NCBI RefSeq assembly: GCF_964355755.1
Contig: NC_092680.1
Span: forward strand, 9,649,001-9,713,000
Reading direction: 5' to 3'
Length of the DNA: 64,000 nucleotides
Source: Antedon mediterranea
Taxonomy: Eukaryota; Echinodermata; Crinoidea; Comatulida; Antedonidae
This document shows, piece after piece, positions 34,781-46,839 of this stretch (position 1 is the stretch's first letter; each line of letters starts with the position of its first letter). The notes beneath the pieces were generated by a model. That model saw nothing but the letters and a program-made list of their open reading frames with translations, had not been told where the DNA came from and made no database searches. A program made the position numbers and the translations under genes.

Positions 34781-35240
34781 AATTCTGACATAGGCGAGCA
34801 CAATGGAAAAACTTCGGTACAAATCTCCACCTTGGATACCTACCTTATCTATCTCAGATGTACCGCGAAGAAACGTAGATTTGATAATTATTTTTCAGTT
34901 CGACGCTATTGTTCCATATTTCTATCTTAGGAAGATATTATAAAGAGTTTTTTAACAAAATTTATGATACAGTAGATTTTCAACTCAATTTTAATTCTTC
35001 GCGGTCAAAGTAATTTCCGGGTTTACGATGAGTTCACCTTGCAACAACCTGGTTTTAACTATTTTCTATCTTTTATACACAAGGGAGCAGTTAAAATAAT
35101 ATATTTGACCCTAAAGGTGACTGGAAACAGGCACTTTCCATCAATCAATACAGTGTCCCTTTGGAAGACGGAAGAAAAAAACAGATAGTAGGACTGGAGC
35201 TTAAGTTGGCCATTAGCCATAGCCATTTCAGTTTTTGTTT
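34781..35240 (+). repeat. Dispersed duplicate, copy 1
   Basis: From ATTCTGACATAGGCGAGCAC through TTCCATATTTCTATCTTAGG, GATTTTCAACTCAATTT and GCAACAACCTGGTTT to AGCCATTTCAGTTTTTGTTT. It matches 44841..45165 in the same order and orientation with small gaps. No coding function seen. Confidence 0.75.
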
Positions 35241-35282
35241 ATTTTATAATTATAATAGAACAAACGACAGGAAATATTTCAG

Positions 35283-38200
35283 TGGATGTCCAGAACAAGA
35301 TGCGGCTCTCCAACTTGTATATATTATCTGACTATTTGGTGTAGGCTCAGGTCAGAATGTATTTGGTCCCTTGTACGATACGTATATGGATTACGAGTTT
35401 CAAGATTAATAAGTTCGTAAGTATTATTTTAATAGGTACTAGTAATATACCAATTAGCAGGCCTAATTCAATGATTGTCCTCTTTTGTTATTTTTACACA
35501 TTATTAATTATCATCATCTTCTCATAGGCCTATTTATTGTTATCTCGTTTTTGTTATTTTCTACTGTCATTATTAAAAACAAAATATTTGATCATTAATA
35601 TAGTTTTATTAATATTTTTATTTTTATATTATTTTTTTAATACAGTTTTTAAATTTGTAAATTCAAAATGTTCATATTTCTATATTTTTTTTTATATTCA
35701 ATCATTGTTTGCTAGCCGATGCTTAACGTTTAGCAATATTTTTATGACTCCACTTTTCGATTAGCCTTCCCTAATATGCCCCTGTTAATGGAAACAATCC
35801 TCCGAAAAAAAAAACAGTACGGTCAACGTATATATTCAAGGGACATAAGTAGAGATTTTTTTGGACTCCGAAGGTCAGTTAATTAGGGCTTCTGCTGTAG
35901 CTTACTAAGAATTTTTTTTCTTTCAGAAGTATGTCCATTTTGTTGGCATGTTTGGTGTTCGCAATCGGCAGTAGGCCTACATCTTCAACTTATCTGCTTT
36001 TTGTAGTTCTGCATCTTTTAACAAATGGTGGTTCTTTTCTACATTTTTAAACAGTCAGGTATGTTGCCCTCTAACGTTTGGTGCACACTAAGCAACGCAT
36101 ATGCTAATGTGTAATTTTTAAAGAGTTTTCTCTTCAAGGAATACAAAAATCTCAATCACAATCTAAACCTGGCAATGTCAGAGATTAATAATATTTTAAA
36201 GATTTGCAATATAAATTATTGTATGGGGCTGGCCACACTATGTGTTTTTATCCCAATATAAGGCAAAACCCATGAATATAACTATTTTCAATGTAAGATT
36301 CGTAATAGCCCACAAATACAAAGTCTAATCATTTTTCTTAGGATGTACAAATTTGATTGAGGCCCGATAACTGCATTGAGATAAACCCCTAGATAGGTTC
36401 CTTTCAATCTGCCTACATTTTGAATATTTCTACAGGTTGTGAATCTATTTCATCAGTACCGCTCAAAAGTTTTGACTATTTCTACAGGTTGTGAATCTAT
36501 TTCATCAGTACCGCTCAAAAGTTTTGACTATTTCTACAGGTTGTGAATCTATTTCATCAGTACCGCTCAAAAGTTTTGACTATTTCTACAGGTTGTGCAT
36601 CTATTTCATCGGTAGGCCTACCGCTCAACAGTTTTGAATATTTCTTCTACAGGTTGTGAATATATTTCATCAGTACCGCTCAACAGTTTTGAATATTTCT
36701 TCTACAGGTTGTGAATATATTTCATCAGTACCGCTCAACAGTTTTGAATATTTCTTCTACAGGTTGTGAATATATTTCATCAGTACCGCTCAAAGTGATA
36801 ACATTATATTCCGGTGCTTTTGGAACTTCGACAGTGGATGCTCTTTTTTTTCAGGTAAATCATTATAATATGATAATAATAATTAATGAAAAAGTAGTTT
36901 AATTGTTTTATACTATTTTGATTTATTAATGTTTTAATAAAATAAAATACTAAAACCTTGCCTAAAATCTGTCTATGGATTTCACGTGGAGCTGATAGCT
37001 TGGTGGATAACTTGCTGGCTAGCATGCTTCCCTCCATTCCAAACGTCTATGAGTTCAATCTTGACCTAGTGCCACAAATAGCATACACTCACGGTGTATC
37101 AATGACAACGTTTCTGTGTTTTAATTTGTTAGCTGTTCTTTAACGTTAACACATTTGATCTACTGCCGAAATACAAGATACCCTGGCCTTTGCCAATTGG
37201 ATGTAATTATGGAAGTCAAGAGGCTACTGGTAAACATGGATAAAATGACCATTGTAAACGTTACATTTTCGTGGTTGATTTATCGACATTAATCCCTATA
37301 GATGAGTGGAAATAGATGAAAAATAGGCGTTGAGTCAAACAAATTGCAACAGTTTGTTTTATTGTTGAAACATGTTCAAAATATATTAAAGAATGCTATA
37401 TCCAAAATCTACCCAATAAGATATAATCACATGACAACTGGATTAAGCAATGCCAATATCTATAAACAAACCGAATACAACATTGACGTAAGCAAACATA
37501 CGCTAACTCATTTTGTTAATTTGTATTTGAGTAGCCCATTCCCCTTTGCTAAAATATATTATATGCTTCTCTAATACAGTAGGCCCTATTTAGTTTTTAA
37601 ATATGAAATACAATGCAATGTCCTGTTCTTATATGATTTAACTTTTAGAAGCATTAGCAAGTAGGCCTACCAGATCTACCTTGATGGATGATGTTGAATA
37701 CAAACCTAGCAAGCTGTTTAAAGTCTCCTATGTTCAATTTGTTGTTTGTGATGTGGTTTTCGAGTTTACAGCTTATTCTACTATTCTTTATTGGAACTAG
37801 ACTTGCACCAAGTCTGTATTCATTGTCTTTTTTATTCATTTTTTTAAATTTCGATTTTTGTCTGAAAAAAAAAACTCAAGTAGTATACGTATGAAACGCC
37901 ATATTCGCAAAAATATTTATCTTTTTACTAAACTTAAGACAAAACTCCGTCTGGAACCCAGACTATATTGGACCTTTAAATTATAGATTACATGTTCTTC
38001 TTGCAAATCAAGACACTGAAATATGTATAGGTATAAGTATCTTTACGATAATTCAATTTAGACTCAAAATTATTTGAAAAAAAAACTCCATAAATTAAAA
38101 ATGTGCCAGTGTGTCTACATATAGATTCATCGTAACCATCATGCTACCGTTTTCACAATATTCGACAATAAAAGAAGAAAAGATAAATACATGTACCACC

Positions 38201-39280
38201 ACACTCGTTTAATTTTTAATTGTGTAAGTCATACAGCTGTTACTGTTTAATTGTACTTAAGTCATACAGCTGGTCTAATTACTGTTTAATTGTTTCAGTT
38301 TAATAGCATTTTCAACAATTTTAGAATGTTCATGATATTAATCAATTAAAAATTGTCAAAATTAAGATTTTAAAATAGTTGTTATACATTTTCATTTGAA
38401 GTTTCATTATTTACAAAGTGTTTCACTGGTCTTACTTGTACTTCGGTTTTGATATCTCCAATATGCGGACGAATTATTGACGGAGCAGCTTGTCGTAAAA
38501 GAGCAACCAATAAAGGTAGGCCTAGTGTAGTACCGTAATAATATTACAAGTATAGTAAAATCAACAATATTACTAATATATTTATGCGATAATAGACTAT
38601 TTGTGGGAAACATGTTCTTCCAGGGACGTCACGTCATACAACCAGTTAAGCGTGTTTAATAATCCTAATACTCTGAGCTCTGATTGGATTTCCACAGACG
38701 GCGAATTTATTCTCTCGAATCGATTAGTTAAAAATAAAAAAAACGCAATAATTCAGACCTCATGATCATAATGTTCGATCGTGCAACTAGATTCTAAGTG
38801 GTGGAAAACCGGCTCTAGACTTCGCTTTTCTCTACTCCCCACCAAGTAATTTTTATTCAGGCACATGCACAATAGTCAAACCGGAAGTATATTTTTGTAG
38901 TTGAATGTTTTAATTATATTTTACGAACATCGTTAGACGATCTACAACATAGTAATTACTTACTCTTCTCACAAACACTATCATAAGTTTATTAAAATAG
39001 GCCTAACTACAAAATTGCCCATTAAAAGTTTTTATCTTTTCTTTTATTGTATTCTTCCTGTTTTTTTTAATACACCTACAGACAATTTATTTTAAGTCAT
39101 AATCAATCACATCGAATTAGGATCTAAAACATGTGACATGTATTTCTTTCTTTTCTTCAATTCTTTTACAACTTTCCTGCAAGATATTCGGGATCTCTAT
39201 ATGGTTTTTGTTTCATCATCATTTCTTCAATATCCACTTTTAAAAATAGTTCAAGAAAAATCGGATGGCATCTGTTTTAT
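35283..39280 (+). pseudogene. SLC43-like amino-acid transporter, decayed or mis-assembled
   Basis: Exon-like blocks follow the order of SLC43 (LAT3/LAT4/EEG1-type) carriers: 35283..35416 (GCPEQDAALQLVYII, an in-frame TGA, DTYMDY), 35927..36058 (SMSILLACLVFAIGS, LLTNGG), 36436..36854 (a tandem-repeated acceptor, then VITLYSGAFGTSTVDALFF), 37070..37229 (PQIAYTHGVSMTTFL, LLPKYKIPWPLP), 37710..37830 (SCLKSPMF, FIGTRLAPSL), 38419..38515 (FTGLTCTSVLISPICGRIID) and 39184..39280 (LYMVFVSSSFLQYPLLKIV). Several blocks have good splice signals. Each of the first four needs a one- or two-base shift to stay in frame, and one has a stop. The first exon, the exon between the last two blocks and the final exon were not found. 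Either a pseudogene or a gene with base errors; the neighbouring genes show no such errors, which favours a pseudogene. Confidence 0.65.
36421..36795 (+). repeat. Seven-fold tandem repeat of a splice acceptor and exon start
   Basis: Unit of 52 bp (later 55 bp, one 61 bp) containing TTTCTACAG and then GTTGTGAATCTATTTCATC. Acceptor junctions lie before 36436, 36488, 36540, 36592, 36653, 36708 and 36763. The repeated piece is the intron end plus the first roughly 33 nt of the SLC43-like exon. Confidence 0.9.
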
Positions 39281-40103
39281 GTAAGTATAATTAATTTAAT
39301 ATTGTAGAAATATTTTGCGAAAAGAACAAATGAGCTAAAGCTTGGTTCCCAAGTAAGTTTACCAATCAAAAGCGACAGTCACAACAATGACCCACCGTGT
39401 CGTGATTAGTCATTGCGTTGCGCTTACGTATTTGTGTGAACAAGGCTCATTAGTTATGCGGTACACGGTTTAATTTCCTCAAAATCAAAGTTCCTACTGC
39501 ACTGAATCTTTACGTTATCCTAACTAAAGTTACACTAAGGCCCTGATACGGCAACCCTTGTTACCGAATCTTAGATTATTCACGTGCTTTTATGTGGAAT
39601 CCAGAATGAGTTAAGGCCAATTCACACAGACTAGCGGACCCGGCCTTATAAAGTATAACTTCATAAAACGATTAGCCAAGTGACTCACTAAAGTTATATT
39701 GCGCCAGTATACATTTACGATACAAGGTTTTTTAATAATTCTTGTTTATTATTATAAATGAGCGACTTTAATCTAGATATTATAATAGGCCCCTAGGAGC
39801 TTTCGATTTGCGACGAGCCATGACGCCATGTTAAGATGCGGTTGAGTTTGGTTTGGCAAAATTCTACAGTATTTCGTCATTGCTATTTCATTCAAAATGG
39901 ACGACGACTTGGGACATAATAATCTAATTAAATATCATAAACAAAATAAAAAAGTCTCAAGTCAACGCAAATCAAAAGTTCCTTTTGTTAGCTTCAATAG
40001 TGCTACTATATGGTTAAGATCAAGCAGCAGAGCTATTTAAAAAACCTTTACCTCAAACAGTTGTGTACAAGCCATGTTTCTACAAGGCTATGATAATTAA
40101 ACC
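39281..40103. other. Intergenic DNA between SLC43 relic and CDIPT
   Basis: No gene confirmed. It holds a MITE-like piece near 39340..39430 related to 1756..1881, and probably the CDIPT 3' UTR. Confidence 0.4.
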
Positions 40104-43100
40104 TCATTTTAACTTCTGTTGTCGGTCTAACTGCAAGCAATTGCTTTCTTCAGACTGTAGCATAACTTTTCGACCGACAATCAAATGAATACAACTAATA
40201 AATGTTTTTATTAGCATCAAAGGAAGACATACATACAGCAAGATGCGAAAAAATCCAACGTCGTAACCGACTGAAAACATAAAAGACGGGAATGGAATTT
40301 ATGTTGCGAGTAGTCGTATAAACATGCAAATTACTTTTTCACTAACGCACGGCACTAATTGGAAAAAAAACAAATATGCCTCACTCAAATGATTTAAAGG
40401 CAGGCTTATGTCGGCCTACAGTTGTTAGGTCTATCTTCATTCTACATATAATATGTTCTTCGTTTTCACAATTTTAATACAATTTCCTACACCACACTGC
40501 ATTAACCTATACCATAAAACCTCGTAGGCTTCTTTTAAAAATCAAGCCCAACTCGAAAAGAAATCTCCTCTTTAGTTTGCAAAACTAATATCGAAAAGAA
40601 GCTGAATACAATAATATATATAAATACTATAATACAATAATTTTTAAGGGCTGCATGTGGCTGTACTTACTTTTCGGGCCCTCAGTATGATACAAAAGGT
40701 ACAACGTGCAGAAAAATCCTTCGTTACCGTAAACTAAAGCGAACATTACCCCACTCTGTCAAAGAGAAACGTAATTAAAATACAATTAATATATGTTACA
40801 TTCAGGTTTGTTTGGCTTTCTAAAGGCTCCACAGTTAAGCTACGGTAATTGCGCCTAAACTAGTATGACTTATATCATTAAGCGGGTATAATATACATAA
40901 AGCTGTTTATACCTTGTGAACTTCGTTAGGCCTATTATAAATTTCTTCAGATAACTTTGAAACTGTCGTTCCAAAACCGAACATTGAATTTCGATTATGC
41001 TACTTACACAGGAAGAATTGTAGTAATAATATAGAATCCAGTTATCTTTTGAAGAAACCAATTTGTGATGTATCCATCCCATTCTGAAATAAACAAGCAA
41101 GTAAGGAAAACAAATCATGTTGTTGTTAGGAATCCGTGTAATAGAAGCATTGTTAATTGTTTAATTGAAACACCTTATACTGAAATAGAATAGAACGGCA
41201 AAACTGGAAAAATCTGAGAATTAAAATGATATAACGCAAAGAGAATTCACCACGACTGAGATTATACCATAGGGTTAAATAGGCTAAACCGTAAATAAAC
41301 GCTTTAATAATATACCGTAGTGCTTGTGTAGTACTAGTGTATAAACTATAGAAATTGTTCAATAATGAATATAAATGGTTAAAAATTACAATTTACACAG
41401 TAAGGTAGTTTGTAACCAGAGTCTCTATTCTATTTCTGCGGTAAAATAATAAAAGTAAAAAGACCATCAAATGTATTTAAAATAAACATACCGTTGAGTA
41501 TGCATCCAATGTCCAGCGATGGTCACTGTGCTGTAAAACTGGAAGAGCAGGGCATAGTCGGGGTACAATACAGCAAGTCCCATTGAGATGCACATATTCG
41601 AGCAACAATCTGTTATCAGGTCCAACAGTTCACCAAATCGAGTGCCTAATTAATAACAACTTAGTTATGACATCAGAACAAATGGGGTTAGAGGATAATA
41701 CCTCCGTATTCTGGAATATTAATGTATGGAATAAGTATCTCTTATGATGGGTCAAATTGAAGTATAAGCCTACACTCACATAACCGTAAGAATTTCGATT
41801 GTGATTTCTAACAACATCTGATTTTTTTCTGTTCGTGGTTTTATCAGTTTTTATCATTGTATTGTTTTAGATTGGATTTATTGTTTTTCTTTTTATTCTT
41901 CCATTTTTTGGAGGCAACTAATTAACAACTCCCTGAATGCACTGCTAAAGTAAACGTATTTAGACCTTGGTTGAGATAACGAGCTGCATATCCATCGATT
42001 TCATCCAGAGCAACACCCAAAGCATAGCAAACAATGGCTGTTACGTAATCAGATTGCATATGATAACACGCAGTGATCACTAGTACAATTCGTATATATC
42101 CTTAGGAAAAAATAAAAATCATGTGTTACGTAATGTTTTTGTGTTTTATGTAATATTTAATCAGTGTGATGTCCGTCTAGTTTGCCGAATCCCAGTTTGT
42201 CGAATCCCAATTTGCCGAATCCCAGTTTGTCGAACTCCAATTTGCCGAATCCCAGTTTGTCGAACCCCAATTTGCCGATTCACAGTTTGTTAAATCCCAA
42301 TTCCAATACAAAGACTTATGTATGTTTTGAGCTCAGTTATTAATATTGTCAACAAATTAATTCATTTAGGCCTGCAAACTGCAGGCCCAGTCCAACCACT
42401 TATTTCCTCGCAGCAGACAGCGGAGTATGTATTCTATTTTGTGATACTGTGTATACATATATAATGTAGGACACTATGTAATTTTGTGTCATTTTTTTGT
42501 TAAAAGCAAAATTCCAGCTGATCTAGTGTCTTTAGGATGTAAAGTAATGAAAAAAATATGTTGCCATTTTTTGAAAAAAGCTTAAGGGTGTAAAATCCAA
42601 GATGGCCGCCAATACGTAAAATATCCAATAAATGTACCATATTGGACAAAGTAACACCCATTATGAATAATATTTTAAGTTCATATGGGTTCTCTGCTAT
42701 ATAAGAATTATTATAAACCTATATTCATTAGTATTCTGACATTTTGAATTTCAAAATGGCCGCCATTTAAATGGATTAAAGACGTTGAAATCACATAAAA
42801 TGATAGGCATATGACAAAACATTGGTGATTAACACAAAATGGCGGCGATTTGATGGCCACCATTTTTTTAAAATGGGTTAAATTTTTTATTAAAACGTGT
42901 GTAAGTTAAATAAAATTAGATTGAAATACACAAAATATGATATGCTTATGACAAAAACATGGTGATTAACACAAAATGGCGGCCATTTTGATGGCCACCA
43001 TTTTTTCTAAATGGGTTAAATTTTTTATTAAAACGTGTGTAAGTTAAATAAAATTAGATTGAAATACACAAAATATGATATGCTTATGACAAAAACATGG

Positions 43101-46100
43101 TGATTAACACAAAATGTTGAACATCAGGAGGTCTATAGTACTGACAGTACACTTCTTCATATTAAAACAACTTCTTCAGTTAAATGACATCATCAACATC
43201 AAACTTCCACAGACTGATCTGCGATCCCAACAAGCTTGTTCAGAAACAAATTGGCAAAAGTACTGCAATACCTCATTTCACCGCCAAATAATCTCTATAG
43301 GAGTCCTCTTTTACTTTGATAAGTTTGTCACCTGTAGGCCTATTCACCATATATATTTTTTGCCAATATTCGTCTTTTTCTTAGGATCCCATATAGACAG
43401 TTTGCCTTCTACAAGACTTTTACCAATGCCTCAAACATTTTCTGTCCAATTTCATCATGCCATGGCCAACAAACACCTTTGTGCGAATTGCAGCATTCTT
43501 TATTAATCGGGATATCATCTCTCTTTAAATGTTGGCTTTCAAACTCATCAACTAGATTTGCCAGCTCTGATGAAATCATTAATTTGTGTTATTCCAATGA
43601 TACCACGCTCAATGACCCTGATCAATGGATTGTAAATCCAGCAAGTCTCACACATACATGTCCTCTCATAAACTCCAATATCTGTAATTTGTTTCAGTAA
43701 TCTGTTGAAATTGATACAGCGGAAGTAACCGGTCGTAGTTCAGGTGGTCATGAGCGAAGAAATATTTGATAAAAGCATGTGTACTTTCCATGTGTGCAGA
43801 TATCGATTTCTTGTGTCTCGGACATATATAGGGATATAGTTTAACCACATCATTTCGATTTCGTCGACTCTCTGTATTCAAGTTAATATCTTTATGATCA
43901 GCCTCTTTCAAACAAAATGATACTTCACTTAGAATCTCTTTCTCTGTCTGCATTTGTAGAAGCAAGTTGTAGAGAAGCAGAATTAGTGTGCTTCTGTCCT
44001 TTAGAGATGTTTTCCATTTTAAGATATTTGTGTCACTGGTTGTATAGGTAATACAAGTTCAGTTTCAACAAAAGCACTGGCGAGTCAACACTATTTTCAC
44101 AATGCTACATGTCCAAAAGTCATATAGTTCACCGAGTCGACATAAAAATTGCTTCTTGATGTCATCTCTGTTCACCTCCACTCATCTCGGGCAAGAGTCA
44201 TCACCAGGCATTCTTGTCTTTCCCTAGTACATGATTTTTTATACCACAACCATGTGCACTCATCAAACCAGTGTATAATGGTTTTCACATCTAGCTCGTG
44301 TGCACTTTAAAGAACCTAGTACATCTTTCGAGACGAGTAGAGGGTTACCCCGGTGTATTAGTACATCACAGCCACTGATCACCAACTGGGCCCTCTGGGA
44401 GACCAGTCTTTGACTGAAGAGGTTACCCAGTATAAATATATATTTCAATTCAATTCAATTCAATTCAATTCAATGGTGGTCTATCTGTAGGGGCTACATA
44501 TCTAATGAAATCGGTTGATATTGTAGAAGATGATAAGTAGGAGTTAATGCTGCCTATGAATAATCTTGTGAATGAGCTGTAGGCCTATCTGTATTTCCTT
44601 CAAGCTTCAGCCAAAAGTTGACAGGTTGAAAACTTACCAACCATAGGCCTACTGGTGACTATGGCCCTGAAGGTTCAGACATTGAATTACATAGCAATAA
44701 TGCATTTATTATTTAACATTATTCTTATACAGGATTTCACAATAAGGTATAAATACACTTGTTTTATATTCCTGTCAAGTTTCAGTTTCATGAAAAGAAA
44801 TGAGATCTGTAATTTAGAATCTATATATAAATTATGGTTAATTCTGACATAGGCGAGCACAATGGAAACACTTTGGAACAAATCTCTGCCTTGGATACCT
44901 ACCTGAACTATCTCAGATATACCGCGAAATGTAAAACAGTTTTCACTATTACGATATTGTTCCATATTTCTATCTTAGGAATATATTATAAAGAGTTTTA
45001 AAACAAAATTTCTGATTTCATCGGTAGATTTTCAACTCAATTTCAATTGTACGCGGTCAACGTAATTTCCGGAGTTCACGATGAGTTCATAGGTTCACAT
45101 TGCAACAACCTGGTTTCAGTTACGTTGGTCGTTAGTGGCTATAGCCATTTAAGTTTTTGTTTATTTTCGGATCGGACCGCGCGTGTGAAGGTACAGTAGT
45201 TAAAAAATATGGCCCATATTGCAAGCCATCTAAAACATCTTCCTTCTTGGGCCGAAACGGCCTACACTTGTCGCGGAAGTTAGTTTCAAAAGATGTTTAA
45301 ATTAAATAATGTATTATGATGGTATTTATTTGAATAAACGCCTCCACAATAAAACATCACTTTGAATAATAATCGCCCACACCCACCTATACCCAACTAT
45401 CTAATAAACGCCCATCCACATTTATACACACAATATTGTATTATATTTATAATAACACAATTATACTATTTGTAATAGAATTCATCACACTGTTAACTAC
45501 AATTTACCAAGCATTTGTTATTATTTTTTACCACTTTTCATATCAATTAGAGGATTTTATTTGATTATAAATGTTACGATATTATTAAAACTAAAAAATC
45601 CCTCGAATAAGCATCTCCCTCAAATGAACTCTGCCTCCCCACCTCCTTTTGCAACTCCAACTTTGAACGATTACTTAATTTAAGAGTCATAGTTGGGTAT
45701 TATATATCTGTTATATAGAGAACATTGACAACTTTAGACAGCCTTATATTTAGACAATCTTGTGAGAAGTGATAATTTTAGAACATTGTGTACAAACAAC
45801 AATTTATGCACACATATTTAAAAAAAATTATTTAAAGAATTCTATTTTTAGTGGCGGCCATTTTGAAATCCAAGATGGCCCACAGATTATCGCTTTACAT
45901 AGTTAAGATTGTATAATGGGTACAGTAATACCATCAAAACGGACTAGTTCCACATACATAAGTTGTATTATTGGTGATATTCTGATTTTTAATAGGGTTA
46001 TTTGAATGTTGTCGGCCATCTTGAATTTGGTCGTTTAAATGTCTTTTGAAAAAATGGCAACATATTTTGTTTTATTCCTTATATTATCAAGATATGAAAT

Positions 46101-46391
46101 AAAGTCAAAGTTTGCTTTTAACAAAAAATATACACGAGATTCATATAAACGACATACTCAGCCTACACTAATAAGTAGAATGCATAACTGTTGATTCTTA
46201 CAGTAGATTCAGACCGCGAAACAACCGCTGCACTATACTGTGCATTGTAACACCCAAAATTGTAATTAGTAACACTAAGGCCAAGCCAACCACTATTCAG
46301 CAAACCTATATTAAGGTGTATCCTTAGTAGCGGTTATAATGTAGCCTAACTTACCTATGATATTAGGCACAAATAAAAACACGTTAGCCAT
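40104..46391 (-). CDS. CDIPT: Phosphatidylinositol synthase (CDP-diacylglycerol-inositol 3-phosphatidyltransferase), complete
   Basis: ER membrane enzyme that joins CDP-diacylglycerol and myo-inositol to make phosphatidylinositol. Six exons join in phase: 46391..46355 (MANVFLFVPNIIG), 42100..41966, 41645..41492, 41083..41008, 40755..40671 and 40270..40104 (stop TGA). The total is 654 nt, 217 aa, against about 213 in vertebrates. The full CDP-alcohol phosphotransferase motif D-x2-D-G-x2-A-R-x8-G-x3-D-x3-D is present (DEIDGYAARYLNQGTRFGEL then LDLITD). Exon 5 has GNEGFFCTLYLLYHTEGP and exon 6 GFFRILLYVCLPLMLIKTF with CIHL, matching the last two membrane spans. Intron 1 is 4.25 kb and is largely a transposon. 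No break seen. Confidence 0.95.
42178..42300 (+). repeat. 34-bp minisatellite in CDIPT intron 1
   Basis: Alternating 17-bp half-units AGTTTGTCGAATCCCAA and TTTGCCGAATCCCAGTT, about 3.5 copies of the pair. Confidence 0.85.
42831..43104 (+). repeat. Two tandem copies of a 137-bp unit
   Basis: Unit from AACACAAAATGGCGGC to ATGGTGATT, with TGATGGCCACCATTTTTT and AAAACGTGTGTAAGTTAA. The second copy is nearly exact. Confidence 0.85.
43160..43965 (-). pseudogene. Transposon-associated protein relic
   Basis: Broken frames on the minus strand read, in order, STHAFIKYFFAHDHLNYDRL with PLYQFQQITETN, then IGITQINDFIR, then HDEIGQKMFEALVK, then GKLSIWDPKKKTNIGK and KLIKVKED. I recognise this as a widespread uncharacterised protein family of invertebrate repeats (motifs of the type A-x-D-H-x-N-Y-A-R and S-x-W-x-P-x-K-K). 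I cannot name its transposon superfamily. At least three frame changes; dead. Confidence 0.5.
44268..44473 (+). mobile_element. 5'-truncated SINE with conserved core and (AATTC)n tail
   Basis: Core GTGCACTTTAAAGAACCTAG, CATCTTTCGAGACGAGTAG and GGTTACCCCGGTGTA, then a (CAATT)n tail at 44447..44473. The same core occurs at 47895 and, inverted, at 48895..48970. Confidence 0.75.
44841..45165 (+). repeat. Dispersed duplicate, copy 2
   Basis: Second copy of the 34781..35240 sequence, inside the transposon relic of CDIPT intron 1. Confidence 0.75.
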
Positions 46392-46835
46392 TTTCAATAG
46401 TGTTCCTGGTGCAAAGAAAAGCATACAAATAACTAATCCATAATAATTAAATATTAATTCAAAACAATACCAGCATATTACAATTCATTTATATGTACCG
46501 TAAGCATACAAATAAAAAAAAATCCACAATTAATGAGCACTTTACGACAGCAATATGAACAATGACAGTGAAACAAATTACAATAATTAATTAAAATAAT
46601 AATCATTTTATTGTTCTTCAAAATATATATATTATCACAGGCTGGAAAAATCGTAAATATAGCCTACAGTATATTAGTCTGGAGTTTAGATGGTAATAAA
46701 AGACCAGTAAGCAATGGACAAAGGTGGTAGCTACTGTAGCAGGTAGGGAATATGTAGCATAAAGATAAAAAAATAACCATTATTTTATTATTAAAAAAAA
46801 AAAAAATTGGTGGACTTATTTATTCTCATTCTCAA
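46392..46835. other. Region upstream of CDIPT
   Basis: AT-rich. It should hold the CDIPT promoter and 5' UTR, but I see no motif I would stand behind. Confidence 0.35.
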
Positions 46836-46839
46836 CATA

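Larger units (their letters stand above)
42480..46145. mobile_element. 3.7 kb DNA transposon relic in CDIPT intron 1
   Basis: The two ends are imperfect inverted repeats of about 300 bp sharing TTTTTGTTAAAAGCAAA, ATATGTTGCCATTTTTT, CAAGATGGCC and TTTCAAAATGGCCGCC. The interior holds a broken transposon-type gene on the minus strand (43160..43965), a SINE and a copy of the 34781 duplicate. The superfamily is not recognised. Confidence 0.55.

Noticed and set aside
38395-38541. Minus-strand frame LPLLVALLRQAAPSIIRPH
   Set aside because: No family match. The plus strand there is an SLC43-like exon with the loop GRIID and a donor.
39178-39275. Minus-strand exon reading FLKVDIEEMMMKQKPYRDP and ending in a stop, first considered as the CDIPT C-terminus
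   Set aside because: The true CDIPT end is at 40270..40104 in the correct phase. The plus strand of the same stretch has better splice signals and matches the SLC43 family.
43114-43506. Plus-strand 130-codon frame
   Set aside because: It is the shadow of the minus-strand transposon relic, which has recognisable motifs; the plus frame has none.
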